Source: Parafannyhessea umbonata
Lineage (GTDB): Bacteria > Actinomycetota > Coriobacteriia > Coriobacteriales > Atopobiaceae
NCBI RefSeq assembly: GCF_012844235.1
Contig: NZ_JABAGR010000003.1
Coordinates: 62,001-126,000 of the forward strand
Direction of reading: 5' to 3'
DNA length: 64,000 nucleotides
Shown: in pieces, positions 15,259 to 24,005 of the stretch
How the letters are laid out: each line of letters begins with the position of its first letter
How positions within the stretch are numbered: the first letter of the stretch is position 1
Translations under genes and position numbers: made by a program
The notes under the pieces: model-generated
Seen by the model: the letters and a program-made list of their open reading frames with translations, nothing else
What the model was told of the DNA's origin: nothing
The model's database searches: none

Positions 15259-16886
15259 TCTTTCTGCGCGGCCGGGAGGGTCAAGAGGACCTCCGTGGAG
15301 TACGGGGACTCGGCGTGCTCCGCGAACGAAATCGTGCCGCCTTGCACCTGCATGCACGTGCTTGCGATGGCAAGGCCCAGTCCCGTGCCCTTGCCGGTGG
15401 AGCGCGCCTTGTTGCTGGTGACGAACGGCTCGAACGCGTGCGCTCGGATGTCCTTGGGCACGCCCTGTCCGTCGTCCGCGATCGAGACGAGGGCGCCGTC
15501 GCGCGTTGCCGCGCATGCGACGCGGATGGTGACGCCACGGGGGTTGTGCTTGTAGGCGTTGTCTATCACGTTGCTGACGGCGCGCCTGAGGAGCTCGACG
15601 TCCGCGCGGGCGCGGATGGGTCTGTCCGGGAGCTCCACCACGAGCGTGCCACCCGCCTGCTCGATGTCGGGCTGCTTGTCGATGAGCATGATGCGCAGCT
15701 CTTCGCACAGGTCACGGTTCTCGAGCGTCGCCCGGTACGAGGGGTGGTCGGTCTTCGCAAAAAACTGCAGCGAGTCTATGAGCTCGCACGCAAGGTCGGC
15801 CTTCGCGGCGATGGCGTGCAGGTACTTCTCGGCGCTTTCCTGCGGAACGCGGCCGTCCTCGAACGCTTGGGCGTAGCCGCGGATGACGGAGAGCGGTGTC
15901 TTCAGGTCGTGCGAGACGTCTGCGATCATGCGGCGCTTGTCGTCCTGCGCGTGGTCGAGCTCGGTCATGAGGCCGAGGAAGTCCTCGTAGGTGTGCCTGA
16001 GCTCCACGGGCATGGCGGACGGGTCCGGCGCGTTGCCGACGCCGCTGCGGCGCGCGTCTATGGCGCGGTCCAGCGGTCGGGTGGACCTGCGCACGACCCG
16101 TGCGAGGACGGCGATTGCCAGGACCGTGAGCGCGACGGCGATGGGTACCGACGCGATGCGGTAGGTGTTCGAGCGGTCGACGGCGGCCCTGAAGTCCTTG
16201 CCGGACTCCGTGGGCGAAAGCAGCACGAGGATGCGCCGCTGGCCCTTCTCGTTCTTGTAGCTGTGCTTCGCGATCATCATGCGGCGGCTGTAGACGCCTT
16301 GGAGCAGGGACATCTCGCGCTTGGTCAGGCGGGTCTTATCGCCAAAGAGGTCGCCGCCCACGATGGTGCCGTCCGAGAGATACGTGCAGGTGGACTTGAC
16401 GCTGATGGCGTAGCCGTCCGGAGTGGACTCGGGCTTGCAGAGGTTGATCTCGTGCACGGTCCTTCCGCGGTCGTCCTTGCGGTCCAGCATCACGTACACA
16501 GAGCCATCGTCCTCGTCGCCCGCGATGAGCGGGAGCTCCTTTGCGGTGATCTTCTGGGCGACCTTCTGGCTGGTCGAGAAGAGCAGCCCTCCCTTCCCGT
16601 CGAACACCAGAAGTGCACTTGGCGGTGAGACAAGCGACGCCATCTGATTGAAGTCATCAGTCTGCATCATGGTCGAGCCGTCGTCGAACATCTCTATGTA
16701 CGGAGAAGTGCGTTTGAGCTCCTCGGTTGCGAGCTTGTTTGTGACGTGCAGCACTCCCGCCATTGCGAGTATGTAGGCGAGTACTACCAGAAGGCACCTC
16801 ACGGTGAGGCTCGTCGTAGCGTTGCGAAACGCAGCCCGCAGCCTGGTGTGCCTGGTGCGTTTGTCGTTCTTCTCGCTACTCGTCAA
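15255..16886 (-). CDS. sensor histidine kinase
   Basis: A 543-residue membrane kinase. A transmembrane helix (28-48), an extracellular sensor of about 195 residues, a second helix (244-265), a HAMP-like linker, the H-box IADVSHDLKTPLS with His326, and the ATPase domain with NVIDNAYKHNP, ADDGQGVP and GTGLGLAIA. No in-frame ATG fits; TTG at 16886, overlapping the regulator stop by 11 bases and preceded by GGGG, is chosen. Paired with the upstream response regulator, it probably senses an envelope condition and controls the dlt-like genes downstream. Confidence 0.88.
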   Translation of the reverse strand: MTSSEKNDKRTRHTRLRAAFRNATTSLTVRCLLVVLAYILAMAGVLHVTNKLATEELKRTSPYIEMFDDGSTMMQTDDFNQMASLVSPPSALLVFDGKGGLLFSTSQKVAQKITAKELPLIAGDEDDGSVYVMLDRKDDRGRTVHEINLCKPESTPDGYAISVKSTCTYLSDGTIVGGDLFGDKTRLTKREMSLLQGVYSRRMMIAKHSYKNEKGQRRILVLLSPTESGKDFRAAVDRSNTYRIASVPIAVALTVLAIAVLARVVRRSTRPLDRAIDARRSGVGNAPDPSAMPVELRHTYEDFLGLMTELDHAQDDKRRMIADVSHDLKTPLSVIRGYAQAFEDGRVPQESAEKYLHAIAAKADLACELIDSLQFFAKTDHPSYRATLENRDLCEELRIMLIDKQPDIEQAGGTLVVELPDRPIRARADVELLRRAVSNVIDNAYKHNPRGVTIRVACAATRDGALVSIADDGQGVPKDIRAHAFEPFVTSNKARSTGKGTGLGLAIASTCMQVQGGTISFAEHAESPYSTEVLLTLPAAQKD

Positions 16887-17625
16887 AGCGGTACCCCAAT
16901 CCGCGCACGGTCTTGATGTGGGCCGGCTTGCCCGGGTCATCCTCGATCTTCGAGCGGATGTTCGAGACGTGCATCATGATGCTTTCCGCTCCGCCGTAGG
17001 AGCTGCCGCTTATGGCCTCGTACAGCTGTGCCTTCGTGAAAACGTGTCCGGGAGCGGACATCATCTTGTGAAGTATCTTCAGTTCGGACGCCGTGAGCGG
17101 CATCACGTTGCCGCGCTTGCGGAGCACGAGGGTATCGAGGTCAAGCTCGAGGTCGCCGGCGGAAAGGACGTTCTTCTCGCCCGTGGCGGCGCTTTCGCCC
17201 CCGTCGTGCTCGGCGGCCATGCCCTGACGGTAGCGGCGCAGCGCCGCGCGCACGTACGCGAGGACCTCCGTGGGGTCGAACGGCTTGGTTACGTAGCCGT
17301 CCGCGCCCAGGTCAAGGCCGAGCACCTTGTCCGACGGCTGGTTGCGCGCGGACACGATGATGATGGGGATGTCCGTGAAGGAGCGGGCCTCCTTGATGAA
17401 GTCGAAGCCGTTCATGGAGGGCATCATGAGGTCTACGAGCGCCAGTGACACGTCGCTCTTGCGCAGGACGTCGAGGCCGCGCTCGCCGTCGCCCGCGGAG
17501 AGGAAGCGATATCCGCTGCTTCCCAGGTAGAGGCGGAGTATCTCCACGATGTCAGGGTCGTCCTCGACGACGATGATCGTGTCCTGCGGTTCTTGACCGC
17601 CTGAGGCGGTGTCCGGTGCTTGCAT
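16876..17625 (-). CDS. OmpR/PhoB family response regulator
   Basis: A 249-residue regulator. The receiver domain (15-130) has acidic EDD at 21-23, phosphoacceptor Asp65 in LVDLMMP and Lys114 in YVTKPF. The C-terminal winged helix (155-249) ends with TVRGLGYRF, typical of OmpR/PhoB proteins such as VanR. The ATG at 17625 follows GAGGCCAAG; an upstream ATG at 17691 is possible but would add a tail that is not conserved. It overlaps the kinase gene. Confidence 0.9.
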   Translation of the reverse strand: MQAPDTASGGQEPQDTIIVVEDDPDIVEILRLYLGSSGYRFLSAGDGERGLDVLRKSDVSLALVDLMMPSMNGFDFIKEARSFTDIPIIIVSARNQPSDKVLGLDLGADGYVTKPFDPTEVLAYVRAALRRYRQGMAAEHDGGESAATGEKNVLSAGDLELDLDTLVLRKRGNVMPLTASELKILHKMMSAPGHVFTKAQLYEAISGSSYGGAESIMMHVSNIRSKIEDDPGKPAHIKTVRGLGYRFDE

Positions 17626-17751
17626 CTTGGCCTCTGTTTCCGGTGCTTGGTGATTGCAGCCCATCGTGAGCGATTGGCACGCAATATGCAAGGGAGCGCG
17701 CGGGCCTGCGTGCAGAGTTCACGTGTGTTACGGCTCCCTGTGCACAAAAGA

Positions 17752-17788
17752 CGGCCGGGACGCCCCAAAGCCCGAGGCGTCCCGGCCG
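17752..17788 (-). terminator. terminator of yhbY
   Basis: A perfect 13-bp stem, CGGCCGGGACGCC (17752-17764) with GGCGTCCCGGCCG (17776-17788), and an 11-base loop. On the minus strand TCTTTTG follows, so it ends the yhbY transcript ahead of the response regulator. Confidence 0.8.
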
Positions 17789-17819
17789 AACAAGTTTTAC
17801 TCGTACGACTGTGCTGCCG

Positions 17820-18116
17820 CTAGCGGAGCCTGATTTTCTCCACGTCCTTGCGGCTGGTCTCGCGGTAGATAGAGAACTTGTGGCCAATCACCTGTACCAC
17901 CGTGGCACCCGTGAGCTCTGCCAAGGCATCTGCCGCCTCGCGCGTGTCGAGGCCGGACGTTCCCTGGACGGTGCACTTCACGAGCTCGTGCGCCTCGAGG
18001 TCCTCCTCGGTCGAGGCCACGACGGCTTCCACGCCCGCCTTGCCGATGGAGACGGTTGGCTTGAGTTGGTTGCACATGCTTCGCAGCTGGCGTATCTGGC
18101 TGCCGGTGAGCTTCAT
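17820..18116 (-). CDS. yhbY: YhbY family RNA-binding protein
   Basis: A 98-residue CRM-domain protein. LTGSQIRQLRSMCNQLKP, VSIGKAG, HELVKCTV and the ending VVQVIGHKFSIYRE are the YhbY blocks. In E. coli YhbY associates with pre-50S particles; a role in ribosome assembly is likely. The ATG at 18116 is chosen for its match to the family start. The ribosome site is weak (AAGGAAAG). Confidence 0.9.
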   Translation of the reverse strand: MKLTGSQIRQLRSMCNQLKPTVSIGKAGVEAVVASTEEDLEAHELVKCTVQGTSGLDTREAADALAELTGATVVQVIGHKFSIYRETSRKDVEKIRLR

Positions 18117-18288
18117 CTGAGTCTCGCTTTCCTTGCGTGGGCTGACGTCTTGCGCGAGCTCATCCCTTAGGCAGCCACGCATTGACTGTGACCCAGAAAC
18201 GATAGCGCATAAAGCCGGGACCTGCTAAAACTCCGCAACATTGCCAAGAGGCGCCACGCTCGAGCATCGGCGGAATTCGCATCGAACT

Positions 18289-19470
18289 CTATCCCAGCTG
18301 CCTGGTCCGGGCACGTCCGAGCGCAATTCCAACAAGCAGTATGGCTATGCCAAACAGCATGCAGACGCCAACGCATCCCACGAGCGGCAGTACGCTCGAG
18401 GTGGAAACGACCCTCATGGCCGACGCGCCCTCAATGGCGCGGTATGCCCAGTAGAATGGGGTGAAATGGGCAACGGCGACAAGTGCATCAGGAAGCAGGG
18501 ACAGATCTGCCCAAGCGCCGCCGAGGACCGAAAGCACCATGCCAAAGATGTTTGCGACGGCGTTCGCGGCATTCTCCGAGATGCCTAGCTGTCCAACGAG
18601 GAATCCCACGCTTGCAGACACCAGCGAGTAGGTGAGAAGGGCAAGCCCCACAATTCCGAGCTGTGCGGGAGACCGTGCGATTGCGCCGCGTCCGAGGAGG
18701 GTTACCTGGAGCCCGAAGTTCCATGCCCAGGCGATGAGGGCTATGCAGACGCACGCAGCCACAAGGGCCACGTTGCGCTCCCTTGGCGATTGCGGGGAGG
18801 CGACCCTGCGCCCGCGCAGCGCCTTGGCGTTGAGGGCTTTCATCAGGAGGGCGATGCAGACGGTGACGCTTGCGAAGATGGGATACGAGGAGAAGAGCGC
18901 GGCGCTTAGGAGGGGGTTGGGCAGCGGCGTTGCGCGCTGGCCGATGGTCGAGACGCCAATGCTCTTGCCCCACGACTCGTCGGTCGTGCGCACCGCATCC
19001 CCCTGGCTTCCTCCGAGAGATGCCGAGCCAAAGAGTCCCTGGACGTAGCTCTTGACTTGCTGGTCTACGAGAAAGCCCTCGCCGGAGCGATACGACACGG
19101 AAGCTTCCAGAGCGGGGGCGGTGCCATCGCCGGCAGCTGCGACCATGAGATCGTGCCCCCAACCCTTTGGGATGACGAGGAGGTATGAGACCGCATCCTG
19201 GGCGAGCGCGTCCTGGACCGACTTCTTGTCATCCGCAAGGGGGACCAAGGTGTTGCCCTCTGCCACGTGAGCGGAGAGCGCTCGAGAGAGCTCAGAGTCG
19301 TCGCGGTCGATTATCGCGACCCTCGACGAGGTTGCCGCGAAGTGCTGGCTCGAGCTCGACGCCGTCGAAAGCCCGATTGCAATTCCCGTTATAGAGATGA
19401 TGACGAGGTAGATGACGATGTATATGCGGTGGGCGAGGAGAATCCTCATGTACGTCTTAAAGGTGGGCAT
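18289..19470 (-). CDS. ABC-2 type transporter permease
   Basis: A 393-residue membrane protein: one N-terminal helix (14-36), a large outside domain of about 180 residues, then five to six helices near the C-terminus. This is the ABC-2 (NatB/YhgE-like) permease layout. It overlaps the preceding permease gene by 14 bases, and both follow an ATPase, so the three form a heterodimeric exporter. Substrate unknown; divergent two-component genes suggest it answers to an envelope signal or antimicrobial. Confidence 0.85.
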   Translation of the reverse strand: MPTFKTYMRILLAHRIYIVIYLVIISITGIAIGLSTASSSSQHFAATSSRVAIIDRDDSELSRALSAHVAEGNTLVPLADDKKSVQDALAQDAVSYLLVIPKGWGHDLMVAAAGDGTAPALEASVSYRSGEGFLVDQQVKSYVQGLFGSASLGGSQGDAVRTTDESWGKSIGVSTIGQRATPLPNPLLSAALFSSYPIFASVTVCIALLMKALNAKALRGRRVASPQSPRERNVALVAACVCIALIAWAWNFGLQVTLLGRGAIARSPAQLGIVGLALLTYSLVSASVGFLVGQLGISENAANAVANIFGMVLSVLGGAWADLSLLPDALVAVAHFTPFYWAYRAIEGASAMRVVSTSSVLPLVGCVGVCMLFGIAILLVGIALGRARTRQLG

Positions 19471-20626
19471 GGGACACCTTCCTCATGCGTATGCCCGCGA
19501 GGGCAAGCGCGACCAGAGTCATGAGCAGCAGCGTGAGGCAGCAACGCGCGAAGGAGTCGTACGTATCGTAATAGAGGAGCGAGTAGAAGCAGTGCGAGAT
19601 CTGCCAGAGGGGGTTTGCATGGGCGAGCACGGGCGCAGAGGTCTCCAATGCATAGGTGATTTCCTGCGCGCTTGGGCCATAGAGACCCGTGAAAAGCGAG
19701 AGCAGGCAGGTTATCCCCGAGACCATCCCTGCCTGCATGTGGGGAATCGTGCCAAGGAGGGAACCCATCGCGCAGCTCGCAAGAGACGAAACGGCCACCG
19801 CGAGGACGAGCGGCGCCGCCCCGCTCCCGAAATCTACATGGGCGACCGTTGCCATGAACAGCAGCGCGACCAGCATGCAGGCAAACTGGCAGATCCATGC
19901 GCCAAAGAGGGCGCCAACAAGCATGCGCCATCGCGGCGTGGACGAAAGCGATTGTCGTGCGCCGACGGCGCTTGTGGTGGGCAGGAGGTTCTTTGTGGTG
20001 AGCGTGGCGGACATCGCACCCATTCCCGCGGTCATGGCGAGAAGGGCGAAATAAAAGGAGGCGTAGCTGTCAGGTGCGTTCTTCGTGGCGGAGAAGTGCT
20101 TGATTTGCACGGAGTTGCCAAGATAGGCGGCCTGCACCGCTCCCCTCGCTGCGAGTTCGGGGCTCTTTTTCGAGGCAGATACGATTGCATCGGACGTTCG
20201 GACGTACGAGTTGATTGCTGCGGAAAGGACGGTCGCGGGACGCGAGCCGTTGGCGGCTATGCTTGCCTGGCTGACGTGCAGCGCGAACGTACCGTCCGAA
20301 CCGACGGTGAGGTAGGAGTCTATGGCTCCGTCTGCGGCGGCGTTGCGTGCGTCCTTCTCGCACGCGTAGTACGTAGGGGTGCAGATGCGGCTTTTCTTGG
20401 GGGCCTTGGCTAGAGAGGCGAGCATGTCATCCAGTCCTTCGACGGACTCGTATTGTGCATTCCTGACAATGCCGAGCCTTGAGCCGACGAGGGAGTACGC
20501 ATCGTCGAACCCGGAGAACATCGCCATGAAGACGCAGGTCATGATGAGGGGAAACGCGAGCGTCCATACGAGGAGGGACTTGTCTCGCACGAGCGCGAGC
20601 ACGCTCGTCCTGATACTGGTAAGCAT
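19457..20626 (-). CDS. ABC-2 type transporter permease
   Basis: A 389-residue permease of the same design as its neighbour: helix at about 18-40, an outer domain, then five helices from residue 195 to the end. The ATG at 20626 follows GGAGGCGCC. It is 8 bases after the ATPase stop and 14 bases overlap the second permease, which indicates strict coexpression. Confidence 0.87.
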   Translation of the reverse strand: MLTSIRTSVLALVRDKSLLVWTLAFPLIMTCVFMAMFSGFDDAYSLVGSRLGIVRNAQYESVEGLDDMLASLAKAPKKSRICTPTYYACEKDARNAAADGAIDSYLTVGSDGTFALHVSQASIAANGSRPATVLSAAINSYVRTSDAIVSASKKSPELAARGAVQAAYLGNSVQIKHFSATKNAPDSYASFYFALLAMTAGMGAMSATLTTKNLLPTTSAVGARQSLSSTPRWRMLVGALFGAWICQFACMLVALLFMATVAHVDFGSGAAPLVLAVAVSSLASCAMGSLLGTIPHMQAGMVSGITCLLSLFTGLYGPSAQEITYALETSAPVLAHANPLWQISHCFYSLLYYDTYDSFARCCLTLLLMTLVALALAGIRMRKVSHAHL

Positions 20627-20634
20627 GGCGCCTC

Positions 20635-21621
20635 CTAGGACTCGTCGCGGAGCTCGCGCCCCGTGATTTCGAGGAAGACGTCGTTGAGCGTGGGCGGCTC
20701 GGAGAGGACGCGCCCATAGCCGACGTGTTCCCGTGCGAGCGCGCCCAGGACTTCCGAGAGGTTGTGCGCGCCATTTGAGCACTGCACGTGCAGCATGCCC
20801 TCCGAGAACTCCACGGATCGAACGTGCGGGAGCATGCGGATGGACTCGATGATTGCCTCCGAGGCGGTTCCGGTCTCGACGGAGATCCTCTCGCCGGTGC
20901 CTATCATTGCTTTGAGCTCGTCGGGCGTGCCGCTTGCTACCGAGCGGCCGTGATCCATGATGAGCACGCGCCTGCAGATGCGCTCCACCTCCTCCATGTA
21001 GTGGGAGGTGTAGATGATGGTGGCACCATCCCTGTTGAGTCGCCCGATGCCGTCGAGTATGGAGTTGCGGCTTTGGGGGTCGACCGCTACCGTTGGCTCG
21101 TCCATGATGATGAGCGACGGTTGGTGCGCGATGCCGCAGGCGATGTTCAGCCTGCGCAGCAGTCCGCCCGAAAGCTTTTTTGGACGGAAGCCTTGGAACT
21201 TCTGCAGCCCCACGAACTCGATTGCGCGGTCAACCAGCTCGCGCCTGCGGCTGGACTGCGGGACGTAGAGTGCGCAGAAGCTGTCGACGTTCTCTCTGAC
21301 GGTGAGCTCGTCGAAGACGGCGACCTCTTGGGGCACGATTCCGATCTTGCGCTTGATGTCGTAGCTGTCTGGGCGCATCGGCTTCCCGAAGAGCTCGATC
21401 TGCCCATGGTCATAGTCGAGCAGCTGCAGAAGGCAGTTGATGGTGGTCGTTTTCCCCGATCCGTTTGGCCCAAGGAGGCCAAATATCTCTCCTCGCGCGA
21501 TGCCCAACGAGAGGTGGTCTACGGCGACGACCTCGCCGTAGCGCTTGACGAGGTTACTTATGCTGACGACGGTCTCTGACGAGAGAGGGGTGACGGACTC
21601 CGTCGCCTGTGGGTTTGGCAT
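20635..21621 (-). CDS. ABC transporter ATP-binding protein
   Basis: A 328-residue ATPase of the ABC-2/NatA (drug-export) type. Walker A LLGPNGSGKTTT, the Q-loop IVPQE, signature LSGGLLRRLNIA, Walker B LIIMDEPTVAVD and a switch His in TSHYMEE are present. The last 90 residues form the C-terminal extension typical of this group, ending EITGRELRDES. It leads the exporter operon and is divergent from the two-component genes. Confidence 0.92.
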   Translation of the reverse strand: MPNPQATESVTPLSSETVVSISNLVKRYGEVVAVDHLSLGIARGEIFGLLGPNGSGKTTTINCLLQLLDYDHGQIELFGKPMRPDSYDIKRKIGIVPQEVAVFDELTVRENVDSFCALYVPQSSRRRELVDRAIEFVGLQKFQGFRPKKLSGGLLRRLNIACGIAHQPSLIIMDEPTVAVDPQSRNSILDGIGRLNRDGATIIYTSHYMEEVERICRRVLIMDHGRSVASGTPDELKAMIGTGERISVETGTASEAIIESIRMLPHVRSVEFSEGMLHVQCSNGAHNLSEVLGALAREHVGYGRVLSEPPTLNDVFLEITGRELRDES

Positions 21622-21722
21622 CGTCGTCCTTTCTTTTGGTGGGAGTACGAGCTTTCATCCCAGATTCTTGCACCTGCCTTGTGGGTGCGGTAGTGACTTG
21701 TGTAACCAATCGGTCTGTCGGG

Positions 21723-21738
21723 CATGACGAATGTCATG
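21723..21738. promoter_or_regulatory. candidate NarL-type regulator site
   Basis: A palindrome, CATGAC-GAAT-GTCATG, lies in the divergent gap between exporter and two-component genes. Symmetric sites of this size suit NarL/LuxR-type regulators, so it may serve both promoters. Confidence 0.45.
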
Positions 21739-21778
21739 ACCTCGCCCCGAGCGCCCATTGCACCCCTATACTTGCTCC

Positions 21779-22903
21779 ATGGAGAGAATGACTGACAAGA
21801 TTCTGGTGCTTGGGGCCAGCTTGGCCTTGGCGGCGTCGATGCGGGGCGACCTCGCGACGACCGTGGTTGTGACGCTGACTGCCGTTTGCGCAAGCGCCGC
21901 TTTCGAGGTGGCGGAGGATGGGCATCGTAAGGCGGCCTTGGCCCTTGTGATCGCCCCTCTCGTACTGTGCGTCTTGGCGCCGGCTGCTTGCGCCGTTGTT
22001 CCGCTTTCGAGCTACGATGCCGCAAGGTTCAAAAATCGCTGGCTGGCACTGGTGCCGCCTGCGTTCGTGGCATGCCTGGGAGCAACTTGTGGGCAAAGCC
22101 TGGTTACGGTGTGCCAGCTTGTGGTGGCCACGCTCTTCTCGCTCGCGCTCTCCGTGAGGACGACGCGCGTGCTGGAGGGGCAGTCCCAGCTGCATCGCCT
22201 GCAGGACGACCTCAACGACAGGCTCATCGCGTTGGGCGAGAAGAACGCAGAGCTTGTTGATGCGCGCGAGTACGAGACGCATGCGGCGGCGCTCTCCGAG
22301 CGCACGAGGATTGCGAGGGAGATTCATGACTCCGTGGGGCACCTGCTCACGAGGCTCGTCTTGCAGGTAGAGGCTCTCAAGGTTGTTCACGGGGACGAAG
22401 CCGAGGTTGTCGAGGACCTTGATGAGGTTCTGGGCGGGCTGAACGATGCGCTCTCGTCCATGCGCAAGAGCGTGCACGCCCTGGAGGACTCTGGTGTTGA
22501 CTTGGGCTGCGAGCTGAACAGGCTCTCGTCGGAATGCGGCATTCAAAACGTGACGGTAGCATGTAGCTTGGACGCTGTCCCTCCGGTCCCGGTAAGCAAG
22601 TGCTTTCTGTTGGTCGCTAGGGAGGCACTTACGAATGCAGCTCGCCATGCACATGCGTCCGATGCCCTTGTGGCGGTTACCTGCCTTCCGGGGCTCTGGC
22701 AGCTCCGCATCACGAACGACGGCATCATGCCGCCCCAGGGGGTTGATCTTGAGCTGCGCGGAATGGGGTTGAGGTCGATGCGGGCGCGCGTGCTCGAGAT
22801 GGGCGGCGTGTTCTCGGCCCGAGTTGACGGCAGGTGGGGGAGCGAGAGGTTCGTCGTGTTCGCATCGGTTCCGAGGGGGATGGACGAAGGGACTCGCCAA
22901 TGA
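21779..22903 (+). CDS. sensor histidine kinase (HisKA_3 type)
   Basis: A 374-residue kinase. Four or five membrane helices (residues 8-125) lead to a coiled coil (about 130-175), the dimerisation box AREIHDSVGHLLT with the phosphoacceptor His, and a short ATPase domain with REALTNAARHA and GMGLRSMRAR. Its stop overlaps the regulator start (ATGA). The pair lies divergent from the ABC exporter and is likely to control it, like DesK- or LiaS-type systems. Confidence 0.9.
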   Translation: MERMTDKILVLGASLALAASMRGDLATTVVVTLTAVCASAAFEVAEDGHRKAALALVIAPLVLCVLAPAACAVVPLSSYDAARFKNRWLALVPPAFVACLGATCGQSLVTVCQLVVATLFSLALSVRTTRVLEGQSQLHRLQDDLNDRLIALGEKNAELVDAREYETHAAALSERTRIAREIHDSVGHLLTRLVLQVEALKVVHGDEAEVVEDLDEVLGGLNDALSSMRKSVHALEDSGVDLGCELNRLSSECGIQNVTVACSLDAVPPVPVSKCFLLVAREALTNAARHAHASDALVAVTCLPGLWQLRITNDGIMPPQGVDLELRGMGLRSMRARVLEMGGVFSARVDGRWGSERFVVFASVPRGMDEGTRQ

Positions 22904-23553
22904 GGGTAATCGTGGTGGACGACGACAAGATCGTGGTCAGGTCCCTGGCCACGATACTGGGCGTGGAGCCTGACGTGGACGTTGTGGGCACGGGCACGAG
23001 CGGGCGCGAGGCGGTGTCGCTCTTCACGCGCGTCGAGCCGGACGTCGTGCTCATGGACATCCAGATGGCGGACGGAGACGGTCTTACTGCGGCAGAGGAA
23101 ATACTTGGCATGGAGCCGGCGGCGCGCATCGTGTTCCTGACGACGTTTTCCGATGACGAGTACATCGTTCGTGCGCTAAGGCTTGGGGCGCGAGGCTACC
23201 TCATCAAGCAGGATGTCTCTACGATTGCACCTGCGCTGAGGTCCGTCATGAACGGCCAGTGCGTGCTGGAGGGAGAGGTCCTTGCGCGTGCGGCGGAGCT
23301 CTCCATCGGCACGAACGCGAGAGGAGGGAACGCGCCGCGAGCCGCCCGGGACGAGAGCGCGCTCAAGGGGCTTTCCGAGCGGGAGGTGGATGTGGTCCGT
23401 GCGATTGCAGACGGCATGACGAACGCGGAGGTTGCCGCGACGCTCTTCATGAGCGAGGGGACGGTGCGTAACCACATATCGTCGATTCTGGCAAAGCTGG
23501 GCTTGAGGAACAGGACCCAGATCGCCGTGTACTACCTAAGGAAGTGCGCATGA
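22900..23553 (+). CDS. NarL/LuxR family response regulator
   Basis: A 217-residue regulator: receiver with acidic DDD at 7-9, phosphoacceptor Asp53 in LMDIQM and Lys in GYLIKQD; a LuxR-type helix-turn-helix (150-217) with LSEREVDVVRAIADGMTNAE and GTVRNHISSILAKL (each cited as a recognisable core). Translation is probably coupled to the kinase through the ATGA overlap; the longer frame starting at 22834 is rejected for lacking family similarity. Confidence 0.93.
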   Translation: MRVIVVDDDKIVVRSLATILGVEPDVDVVGTGTSGREAVSLFTRVEPDVVLMDIQMADGDGLTAAEEILGMEPAARIVFLTTFSDDEYIVRALRLGARGYLIKQDVSTIAPALRSVMNGQCVLEGEVLARAAELSIGTNARGGNAPRAARDESALKGLSEREVDVVRAIADGMTNAEVAATLFMSEGTVRNHISSILAKLGLRNRTQIAVYYLRKCA

Positions 23554-23613
23554 TCACGCCTTGCCTGTACGACGGGAGGGCATCGGGGAAACGAAACGTT
23601 TACATCTTTACCC

Positions 23614-23643
23614 TTGCGCCCGCGCGCGTGCTTGGCCTATAGT
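23614..23643 (+). promoter_or_regulatory. promoter of the Trp leader and ECF transporter operon
   Basis: -35 TTGCGC (23614-23619), 18-bp spacer and -10 TATAGT (23638-23643) lie about 60 bases upstream of the leader peptide. A small palindrome, AAACGTTT, is just upstream. Confidence 0.55.
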
Positions 23644-23701
23644 GCAACGCAATGGACGCGAAGCCGCGCATGCGGAACGAGACTTCGAGGGGAGGGTCAC
23701 C

Positions 23702-23770
23702 ATGGGCAACGCTAATGCGGTCATGAACAACTGGTGGTGGCACAACTCTCTTTCGAACGGTCGATCGTGA
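23702..23770 (+). CDS. Trp-rich leader peptide (attenuator)
   Basis: A 22-codon reading frame with a strong ribosome site (GGGGAGGGTCACC) encodes MGNANAVMNN followed by three tandem Trp codons (23732-23740) and HNSLSNGRS. A terminator starts 30 bases after its stop, and the downstream genes are an ECF importer whose S component resembles tryptophan transporters. Ribosome stalling at the Trp codons when charged tRNA-Trp is scarce would favour an alternative fold and let transcription continue. CGGTCGA at 23758-23764 can pair with TCGACCG of the terminator and might form part of that fold. Confidence 0.85.
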   Translation: MGNANAVMNNWWWHNSLSNGRS

Positions 23771-23800
23771 GTCTCACGCGCCATACACCTGCGCAGACTG

Positions 23801-23837
23801 AAGGGCTCCGGTTTCGACCGGAGCCCTTTTTTCTTTT
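23801..23837 (+). terminator. attenuator terminator
   Basis: A 12-bp stem (AAGGGCTCCGGT 23801-23812 with 23817-23828), TTCG loop and a T-rich tract to 23837: a textbook intrinsic terminator placed between the Trp leader peptide and the ECF transporter genes. Confidence 0.9.
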
Positions 23838-23875
23838 GCGGGCGAGTACGAGCCAGTACGTTCCAGGAGGAAAGA

Positions 23876-23917
23876 ATGAAGTTCCCAAATCCCTTCACGC
23901 TTCGATGGCAGAGCTAG
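23876..23917 (+). CDS. possible second small peptide (13 aa)
   Basis: AGGAGGAAAG precedes an ATG that opens 13 codons, MKFPNPFTLRWQS. The ribosome site is stronger than those of most genes here, but the peptide has no known relatives and it may be chance. Placed after the terminator and before the ECF S gene, it could set up translation coupling. Confidence 0.35.
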   Translation: MKFPNPFTLRWQS

Positions 23918-24005
23918 CAAGAGCGCATCACGAACATAAATTACGAAATTTCATGACATAGACAGACACAGCGCCTTTCCACAAGGCGACGCAAAGGAGA
24001 AGATC

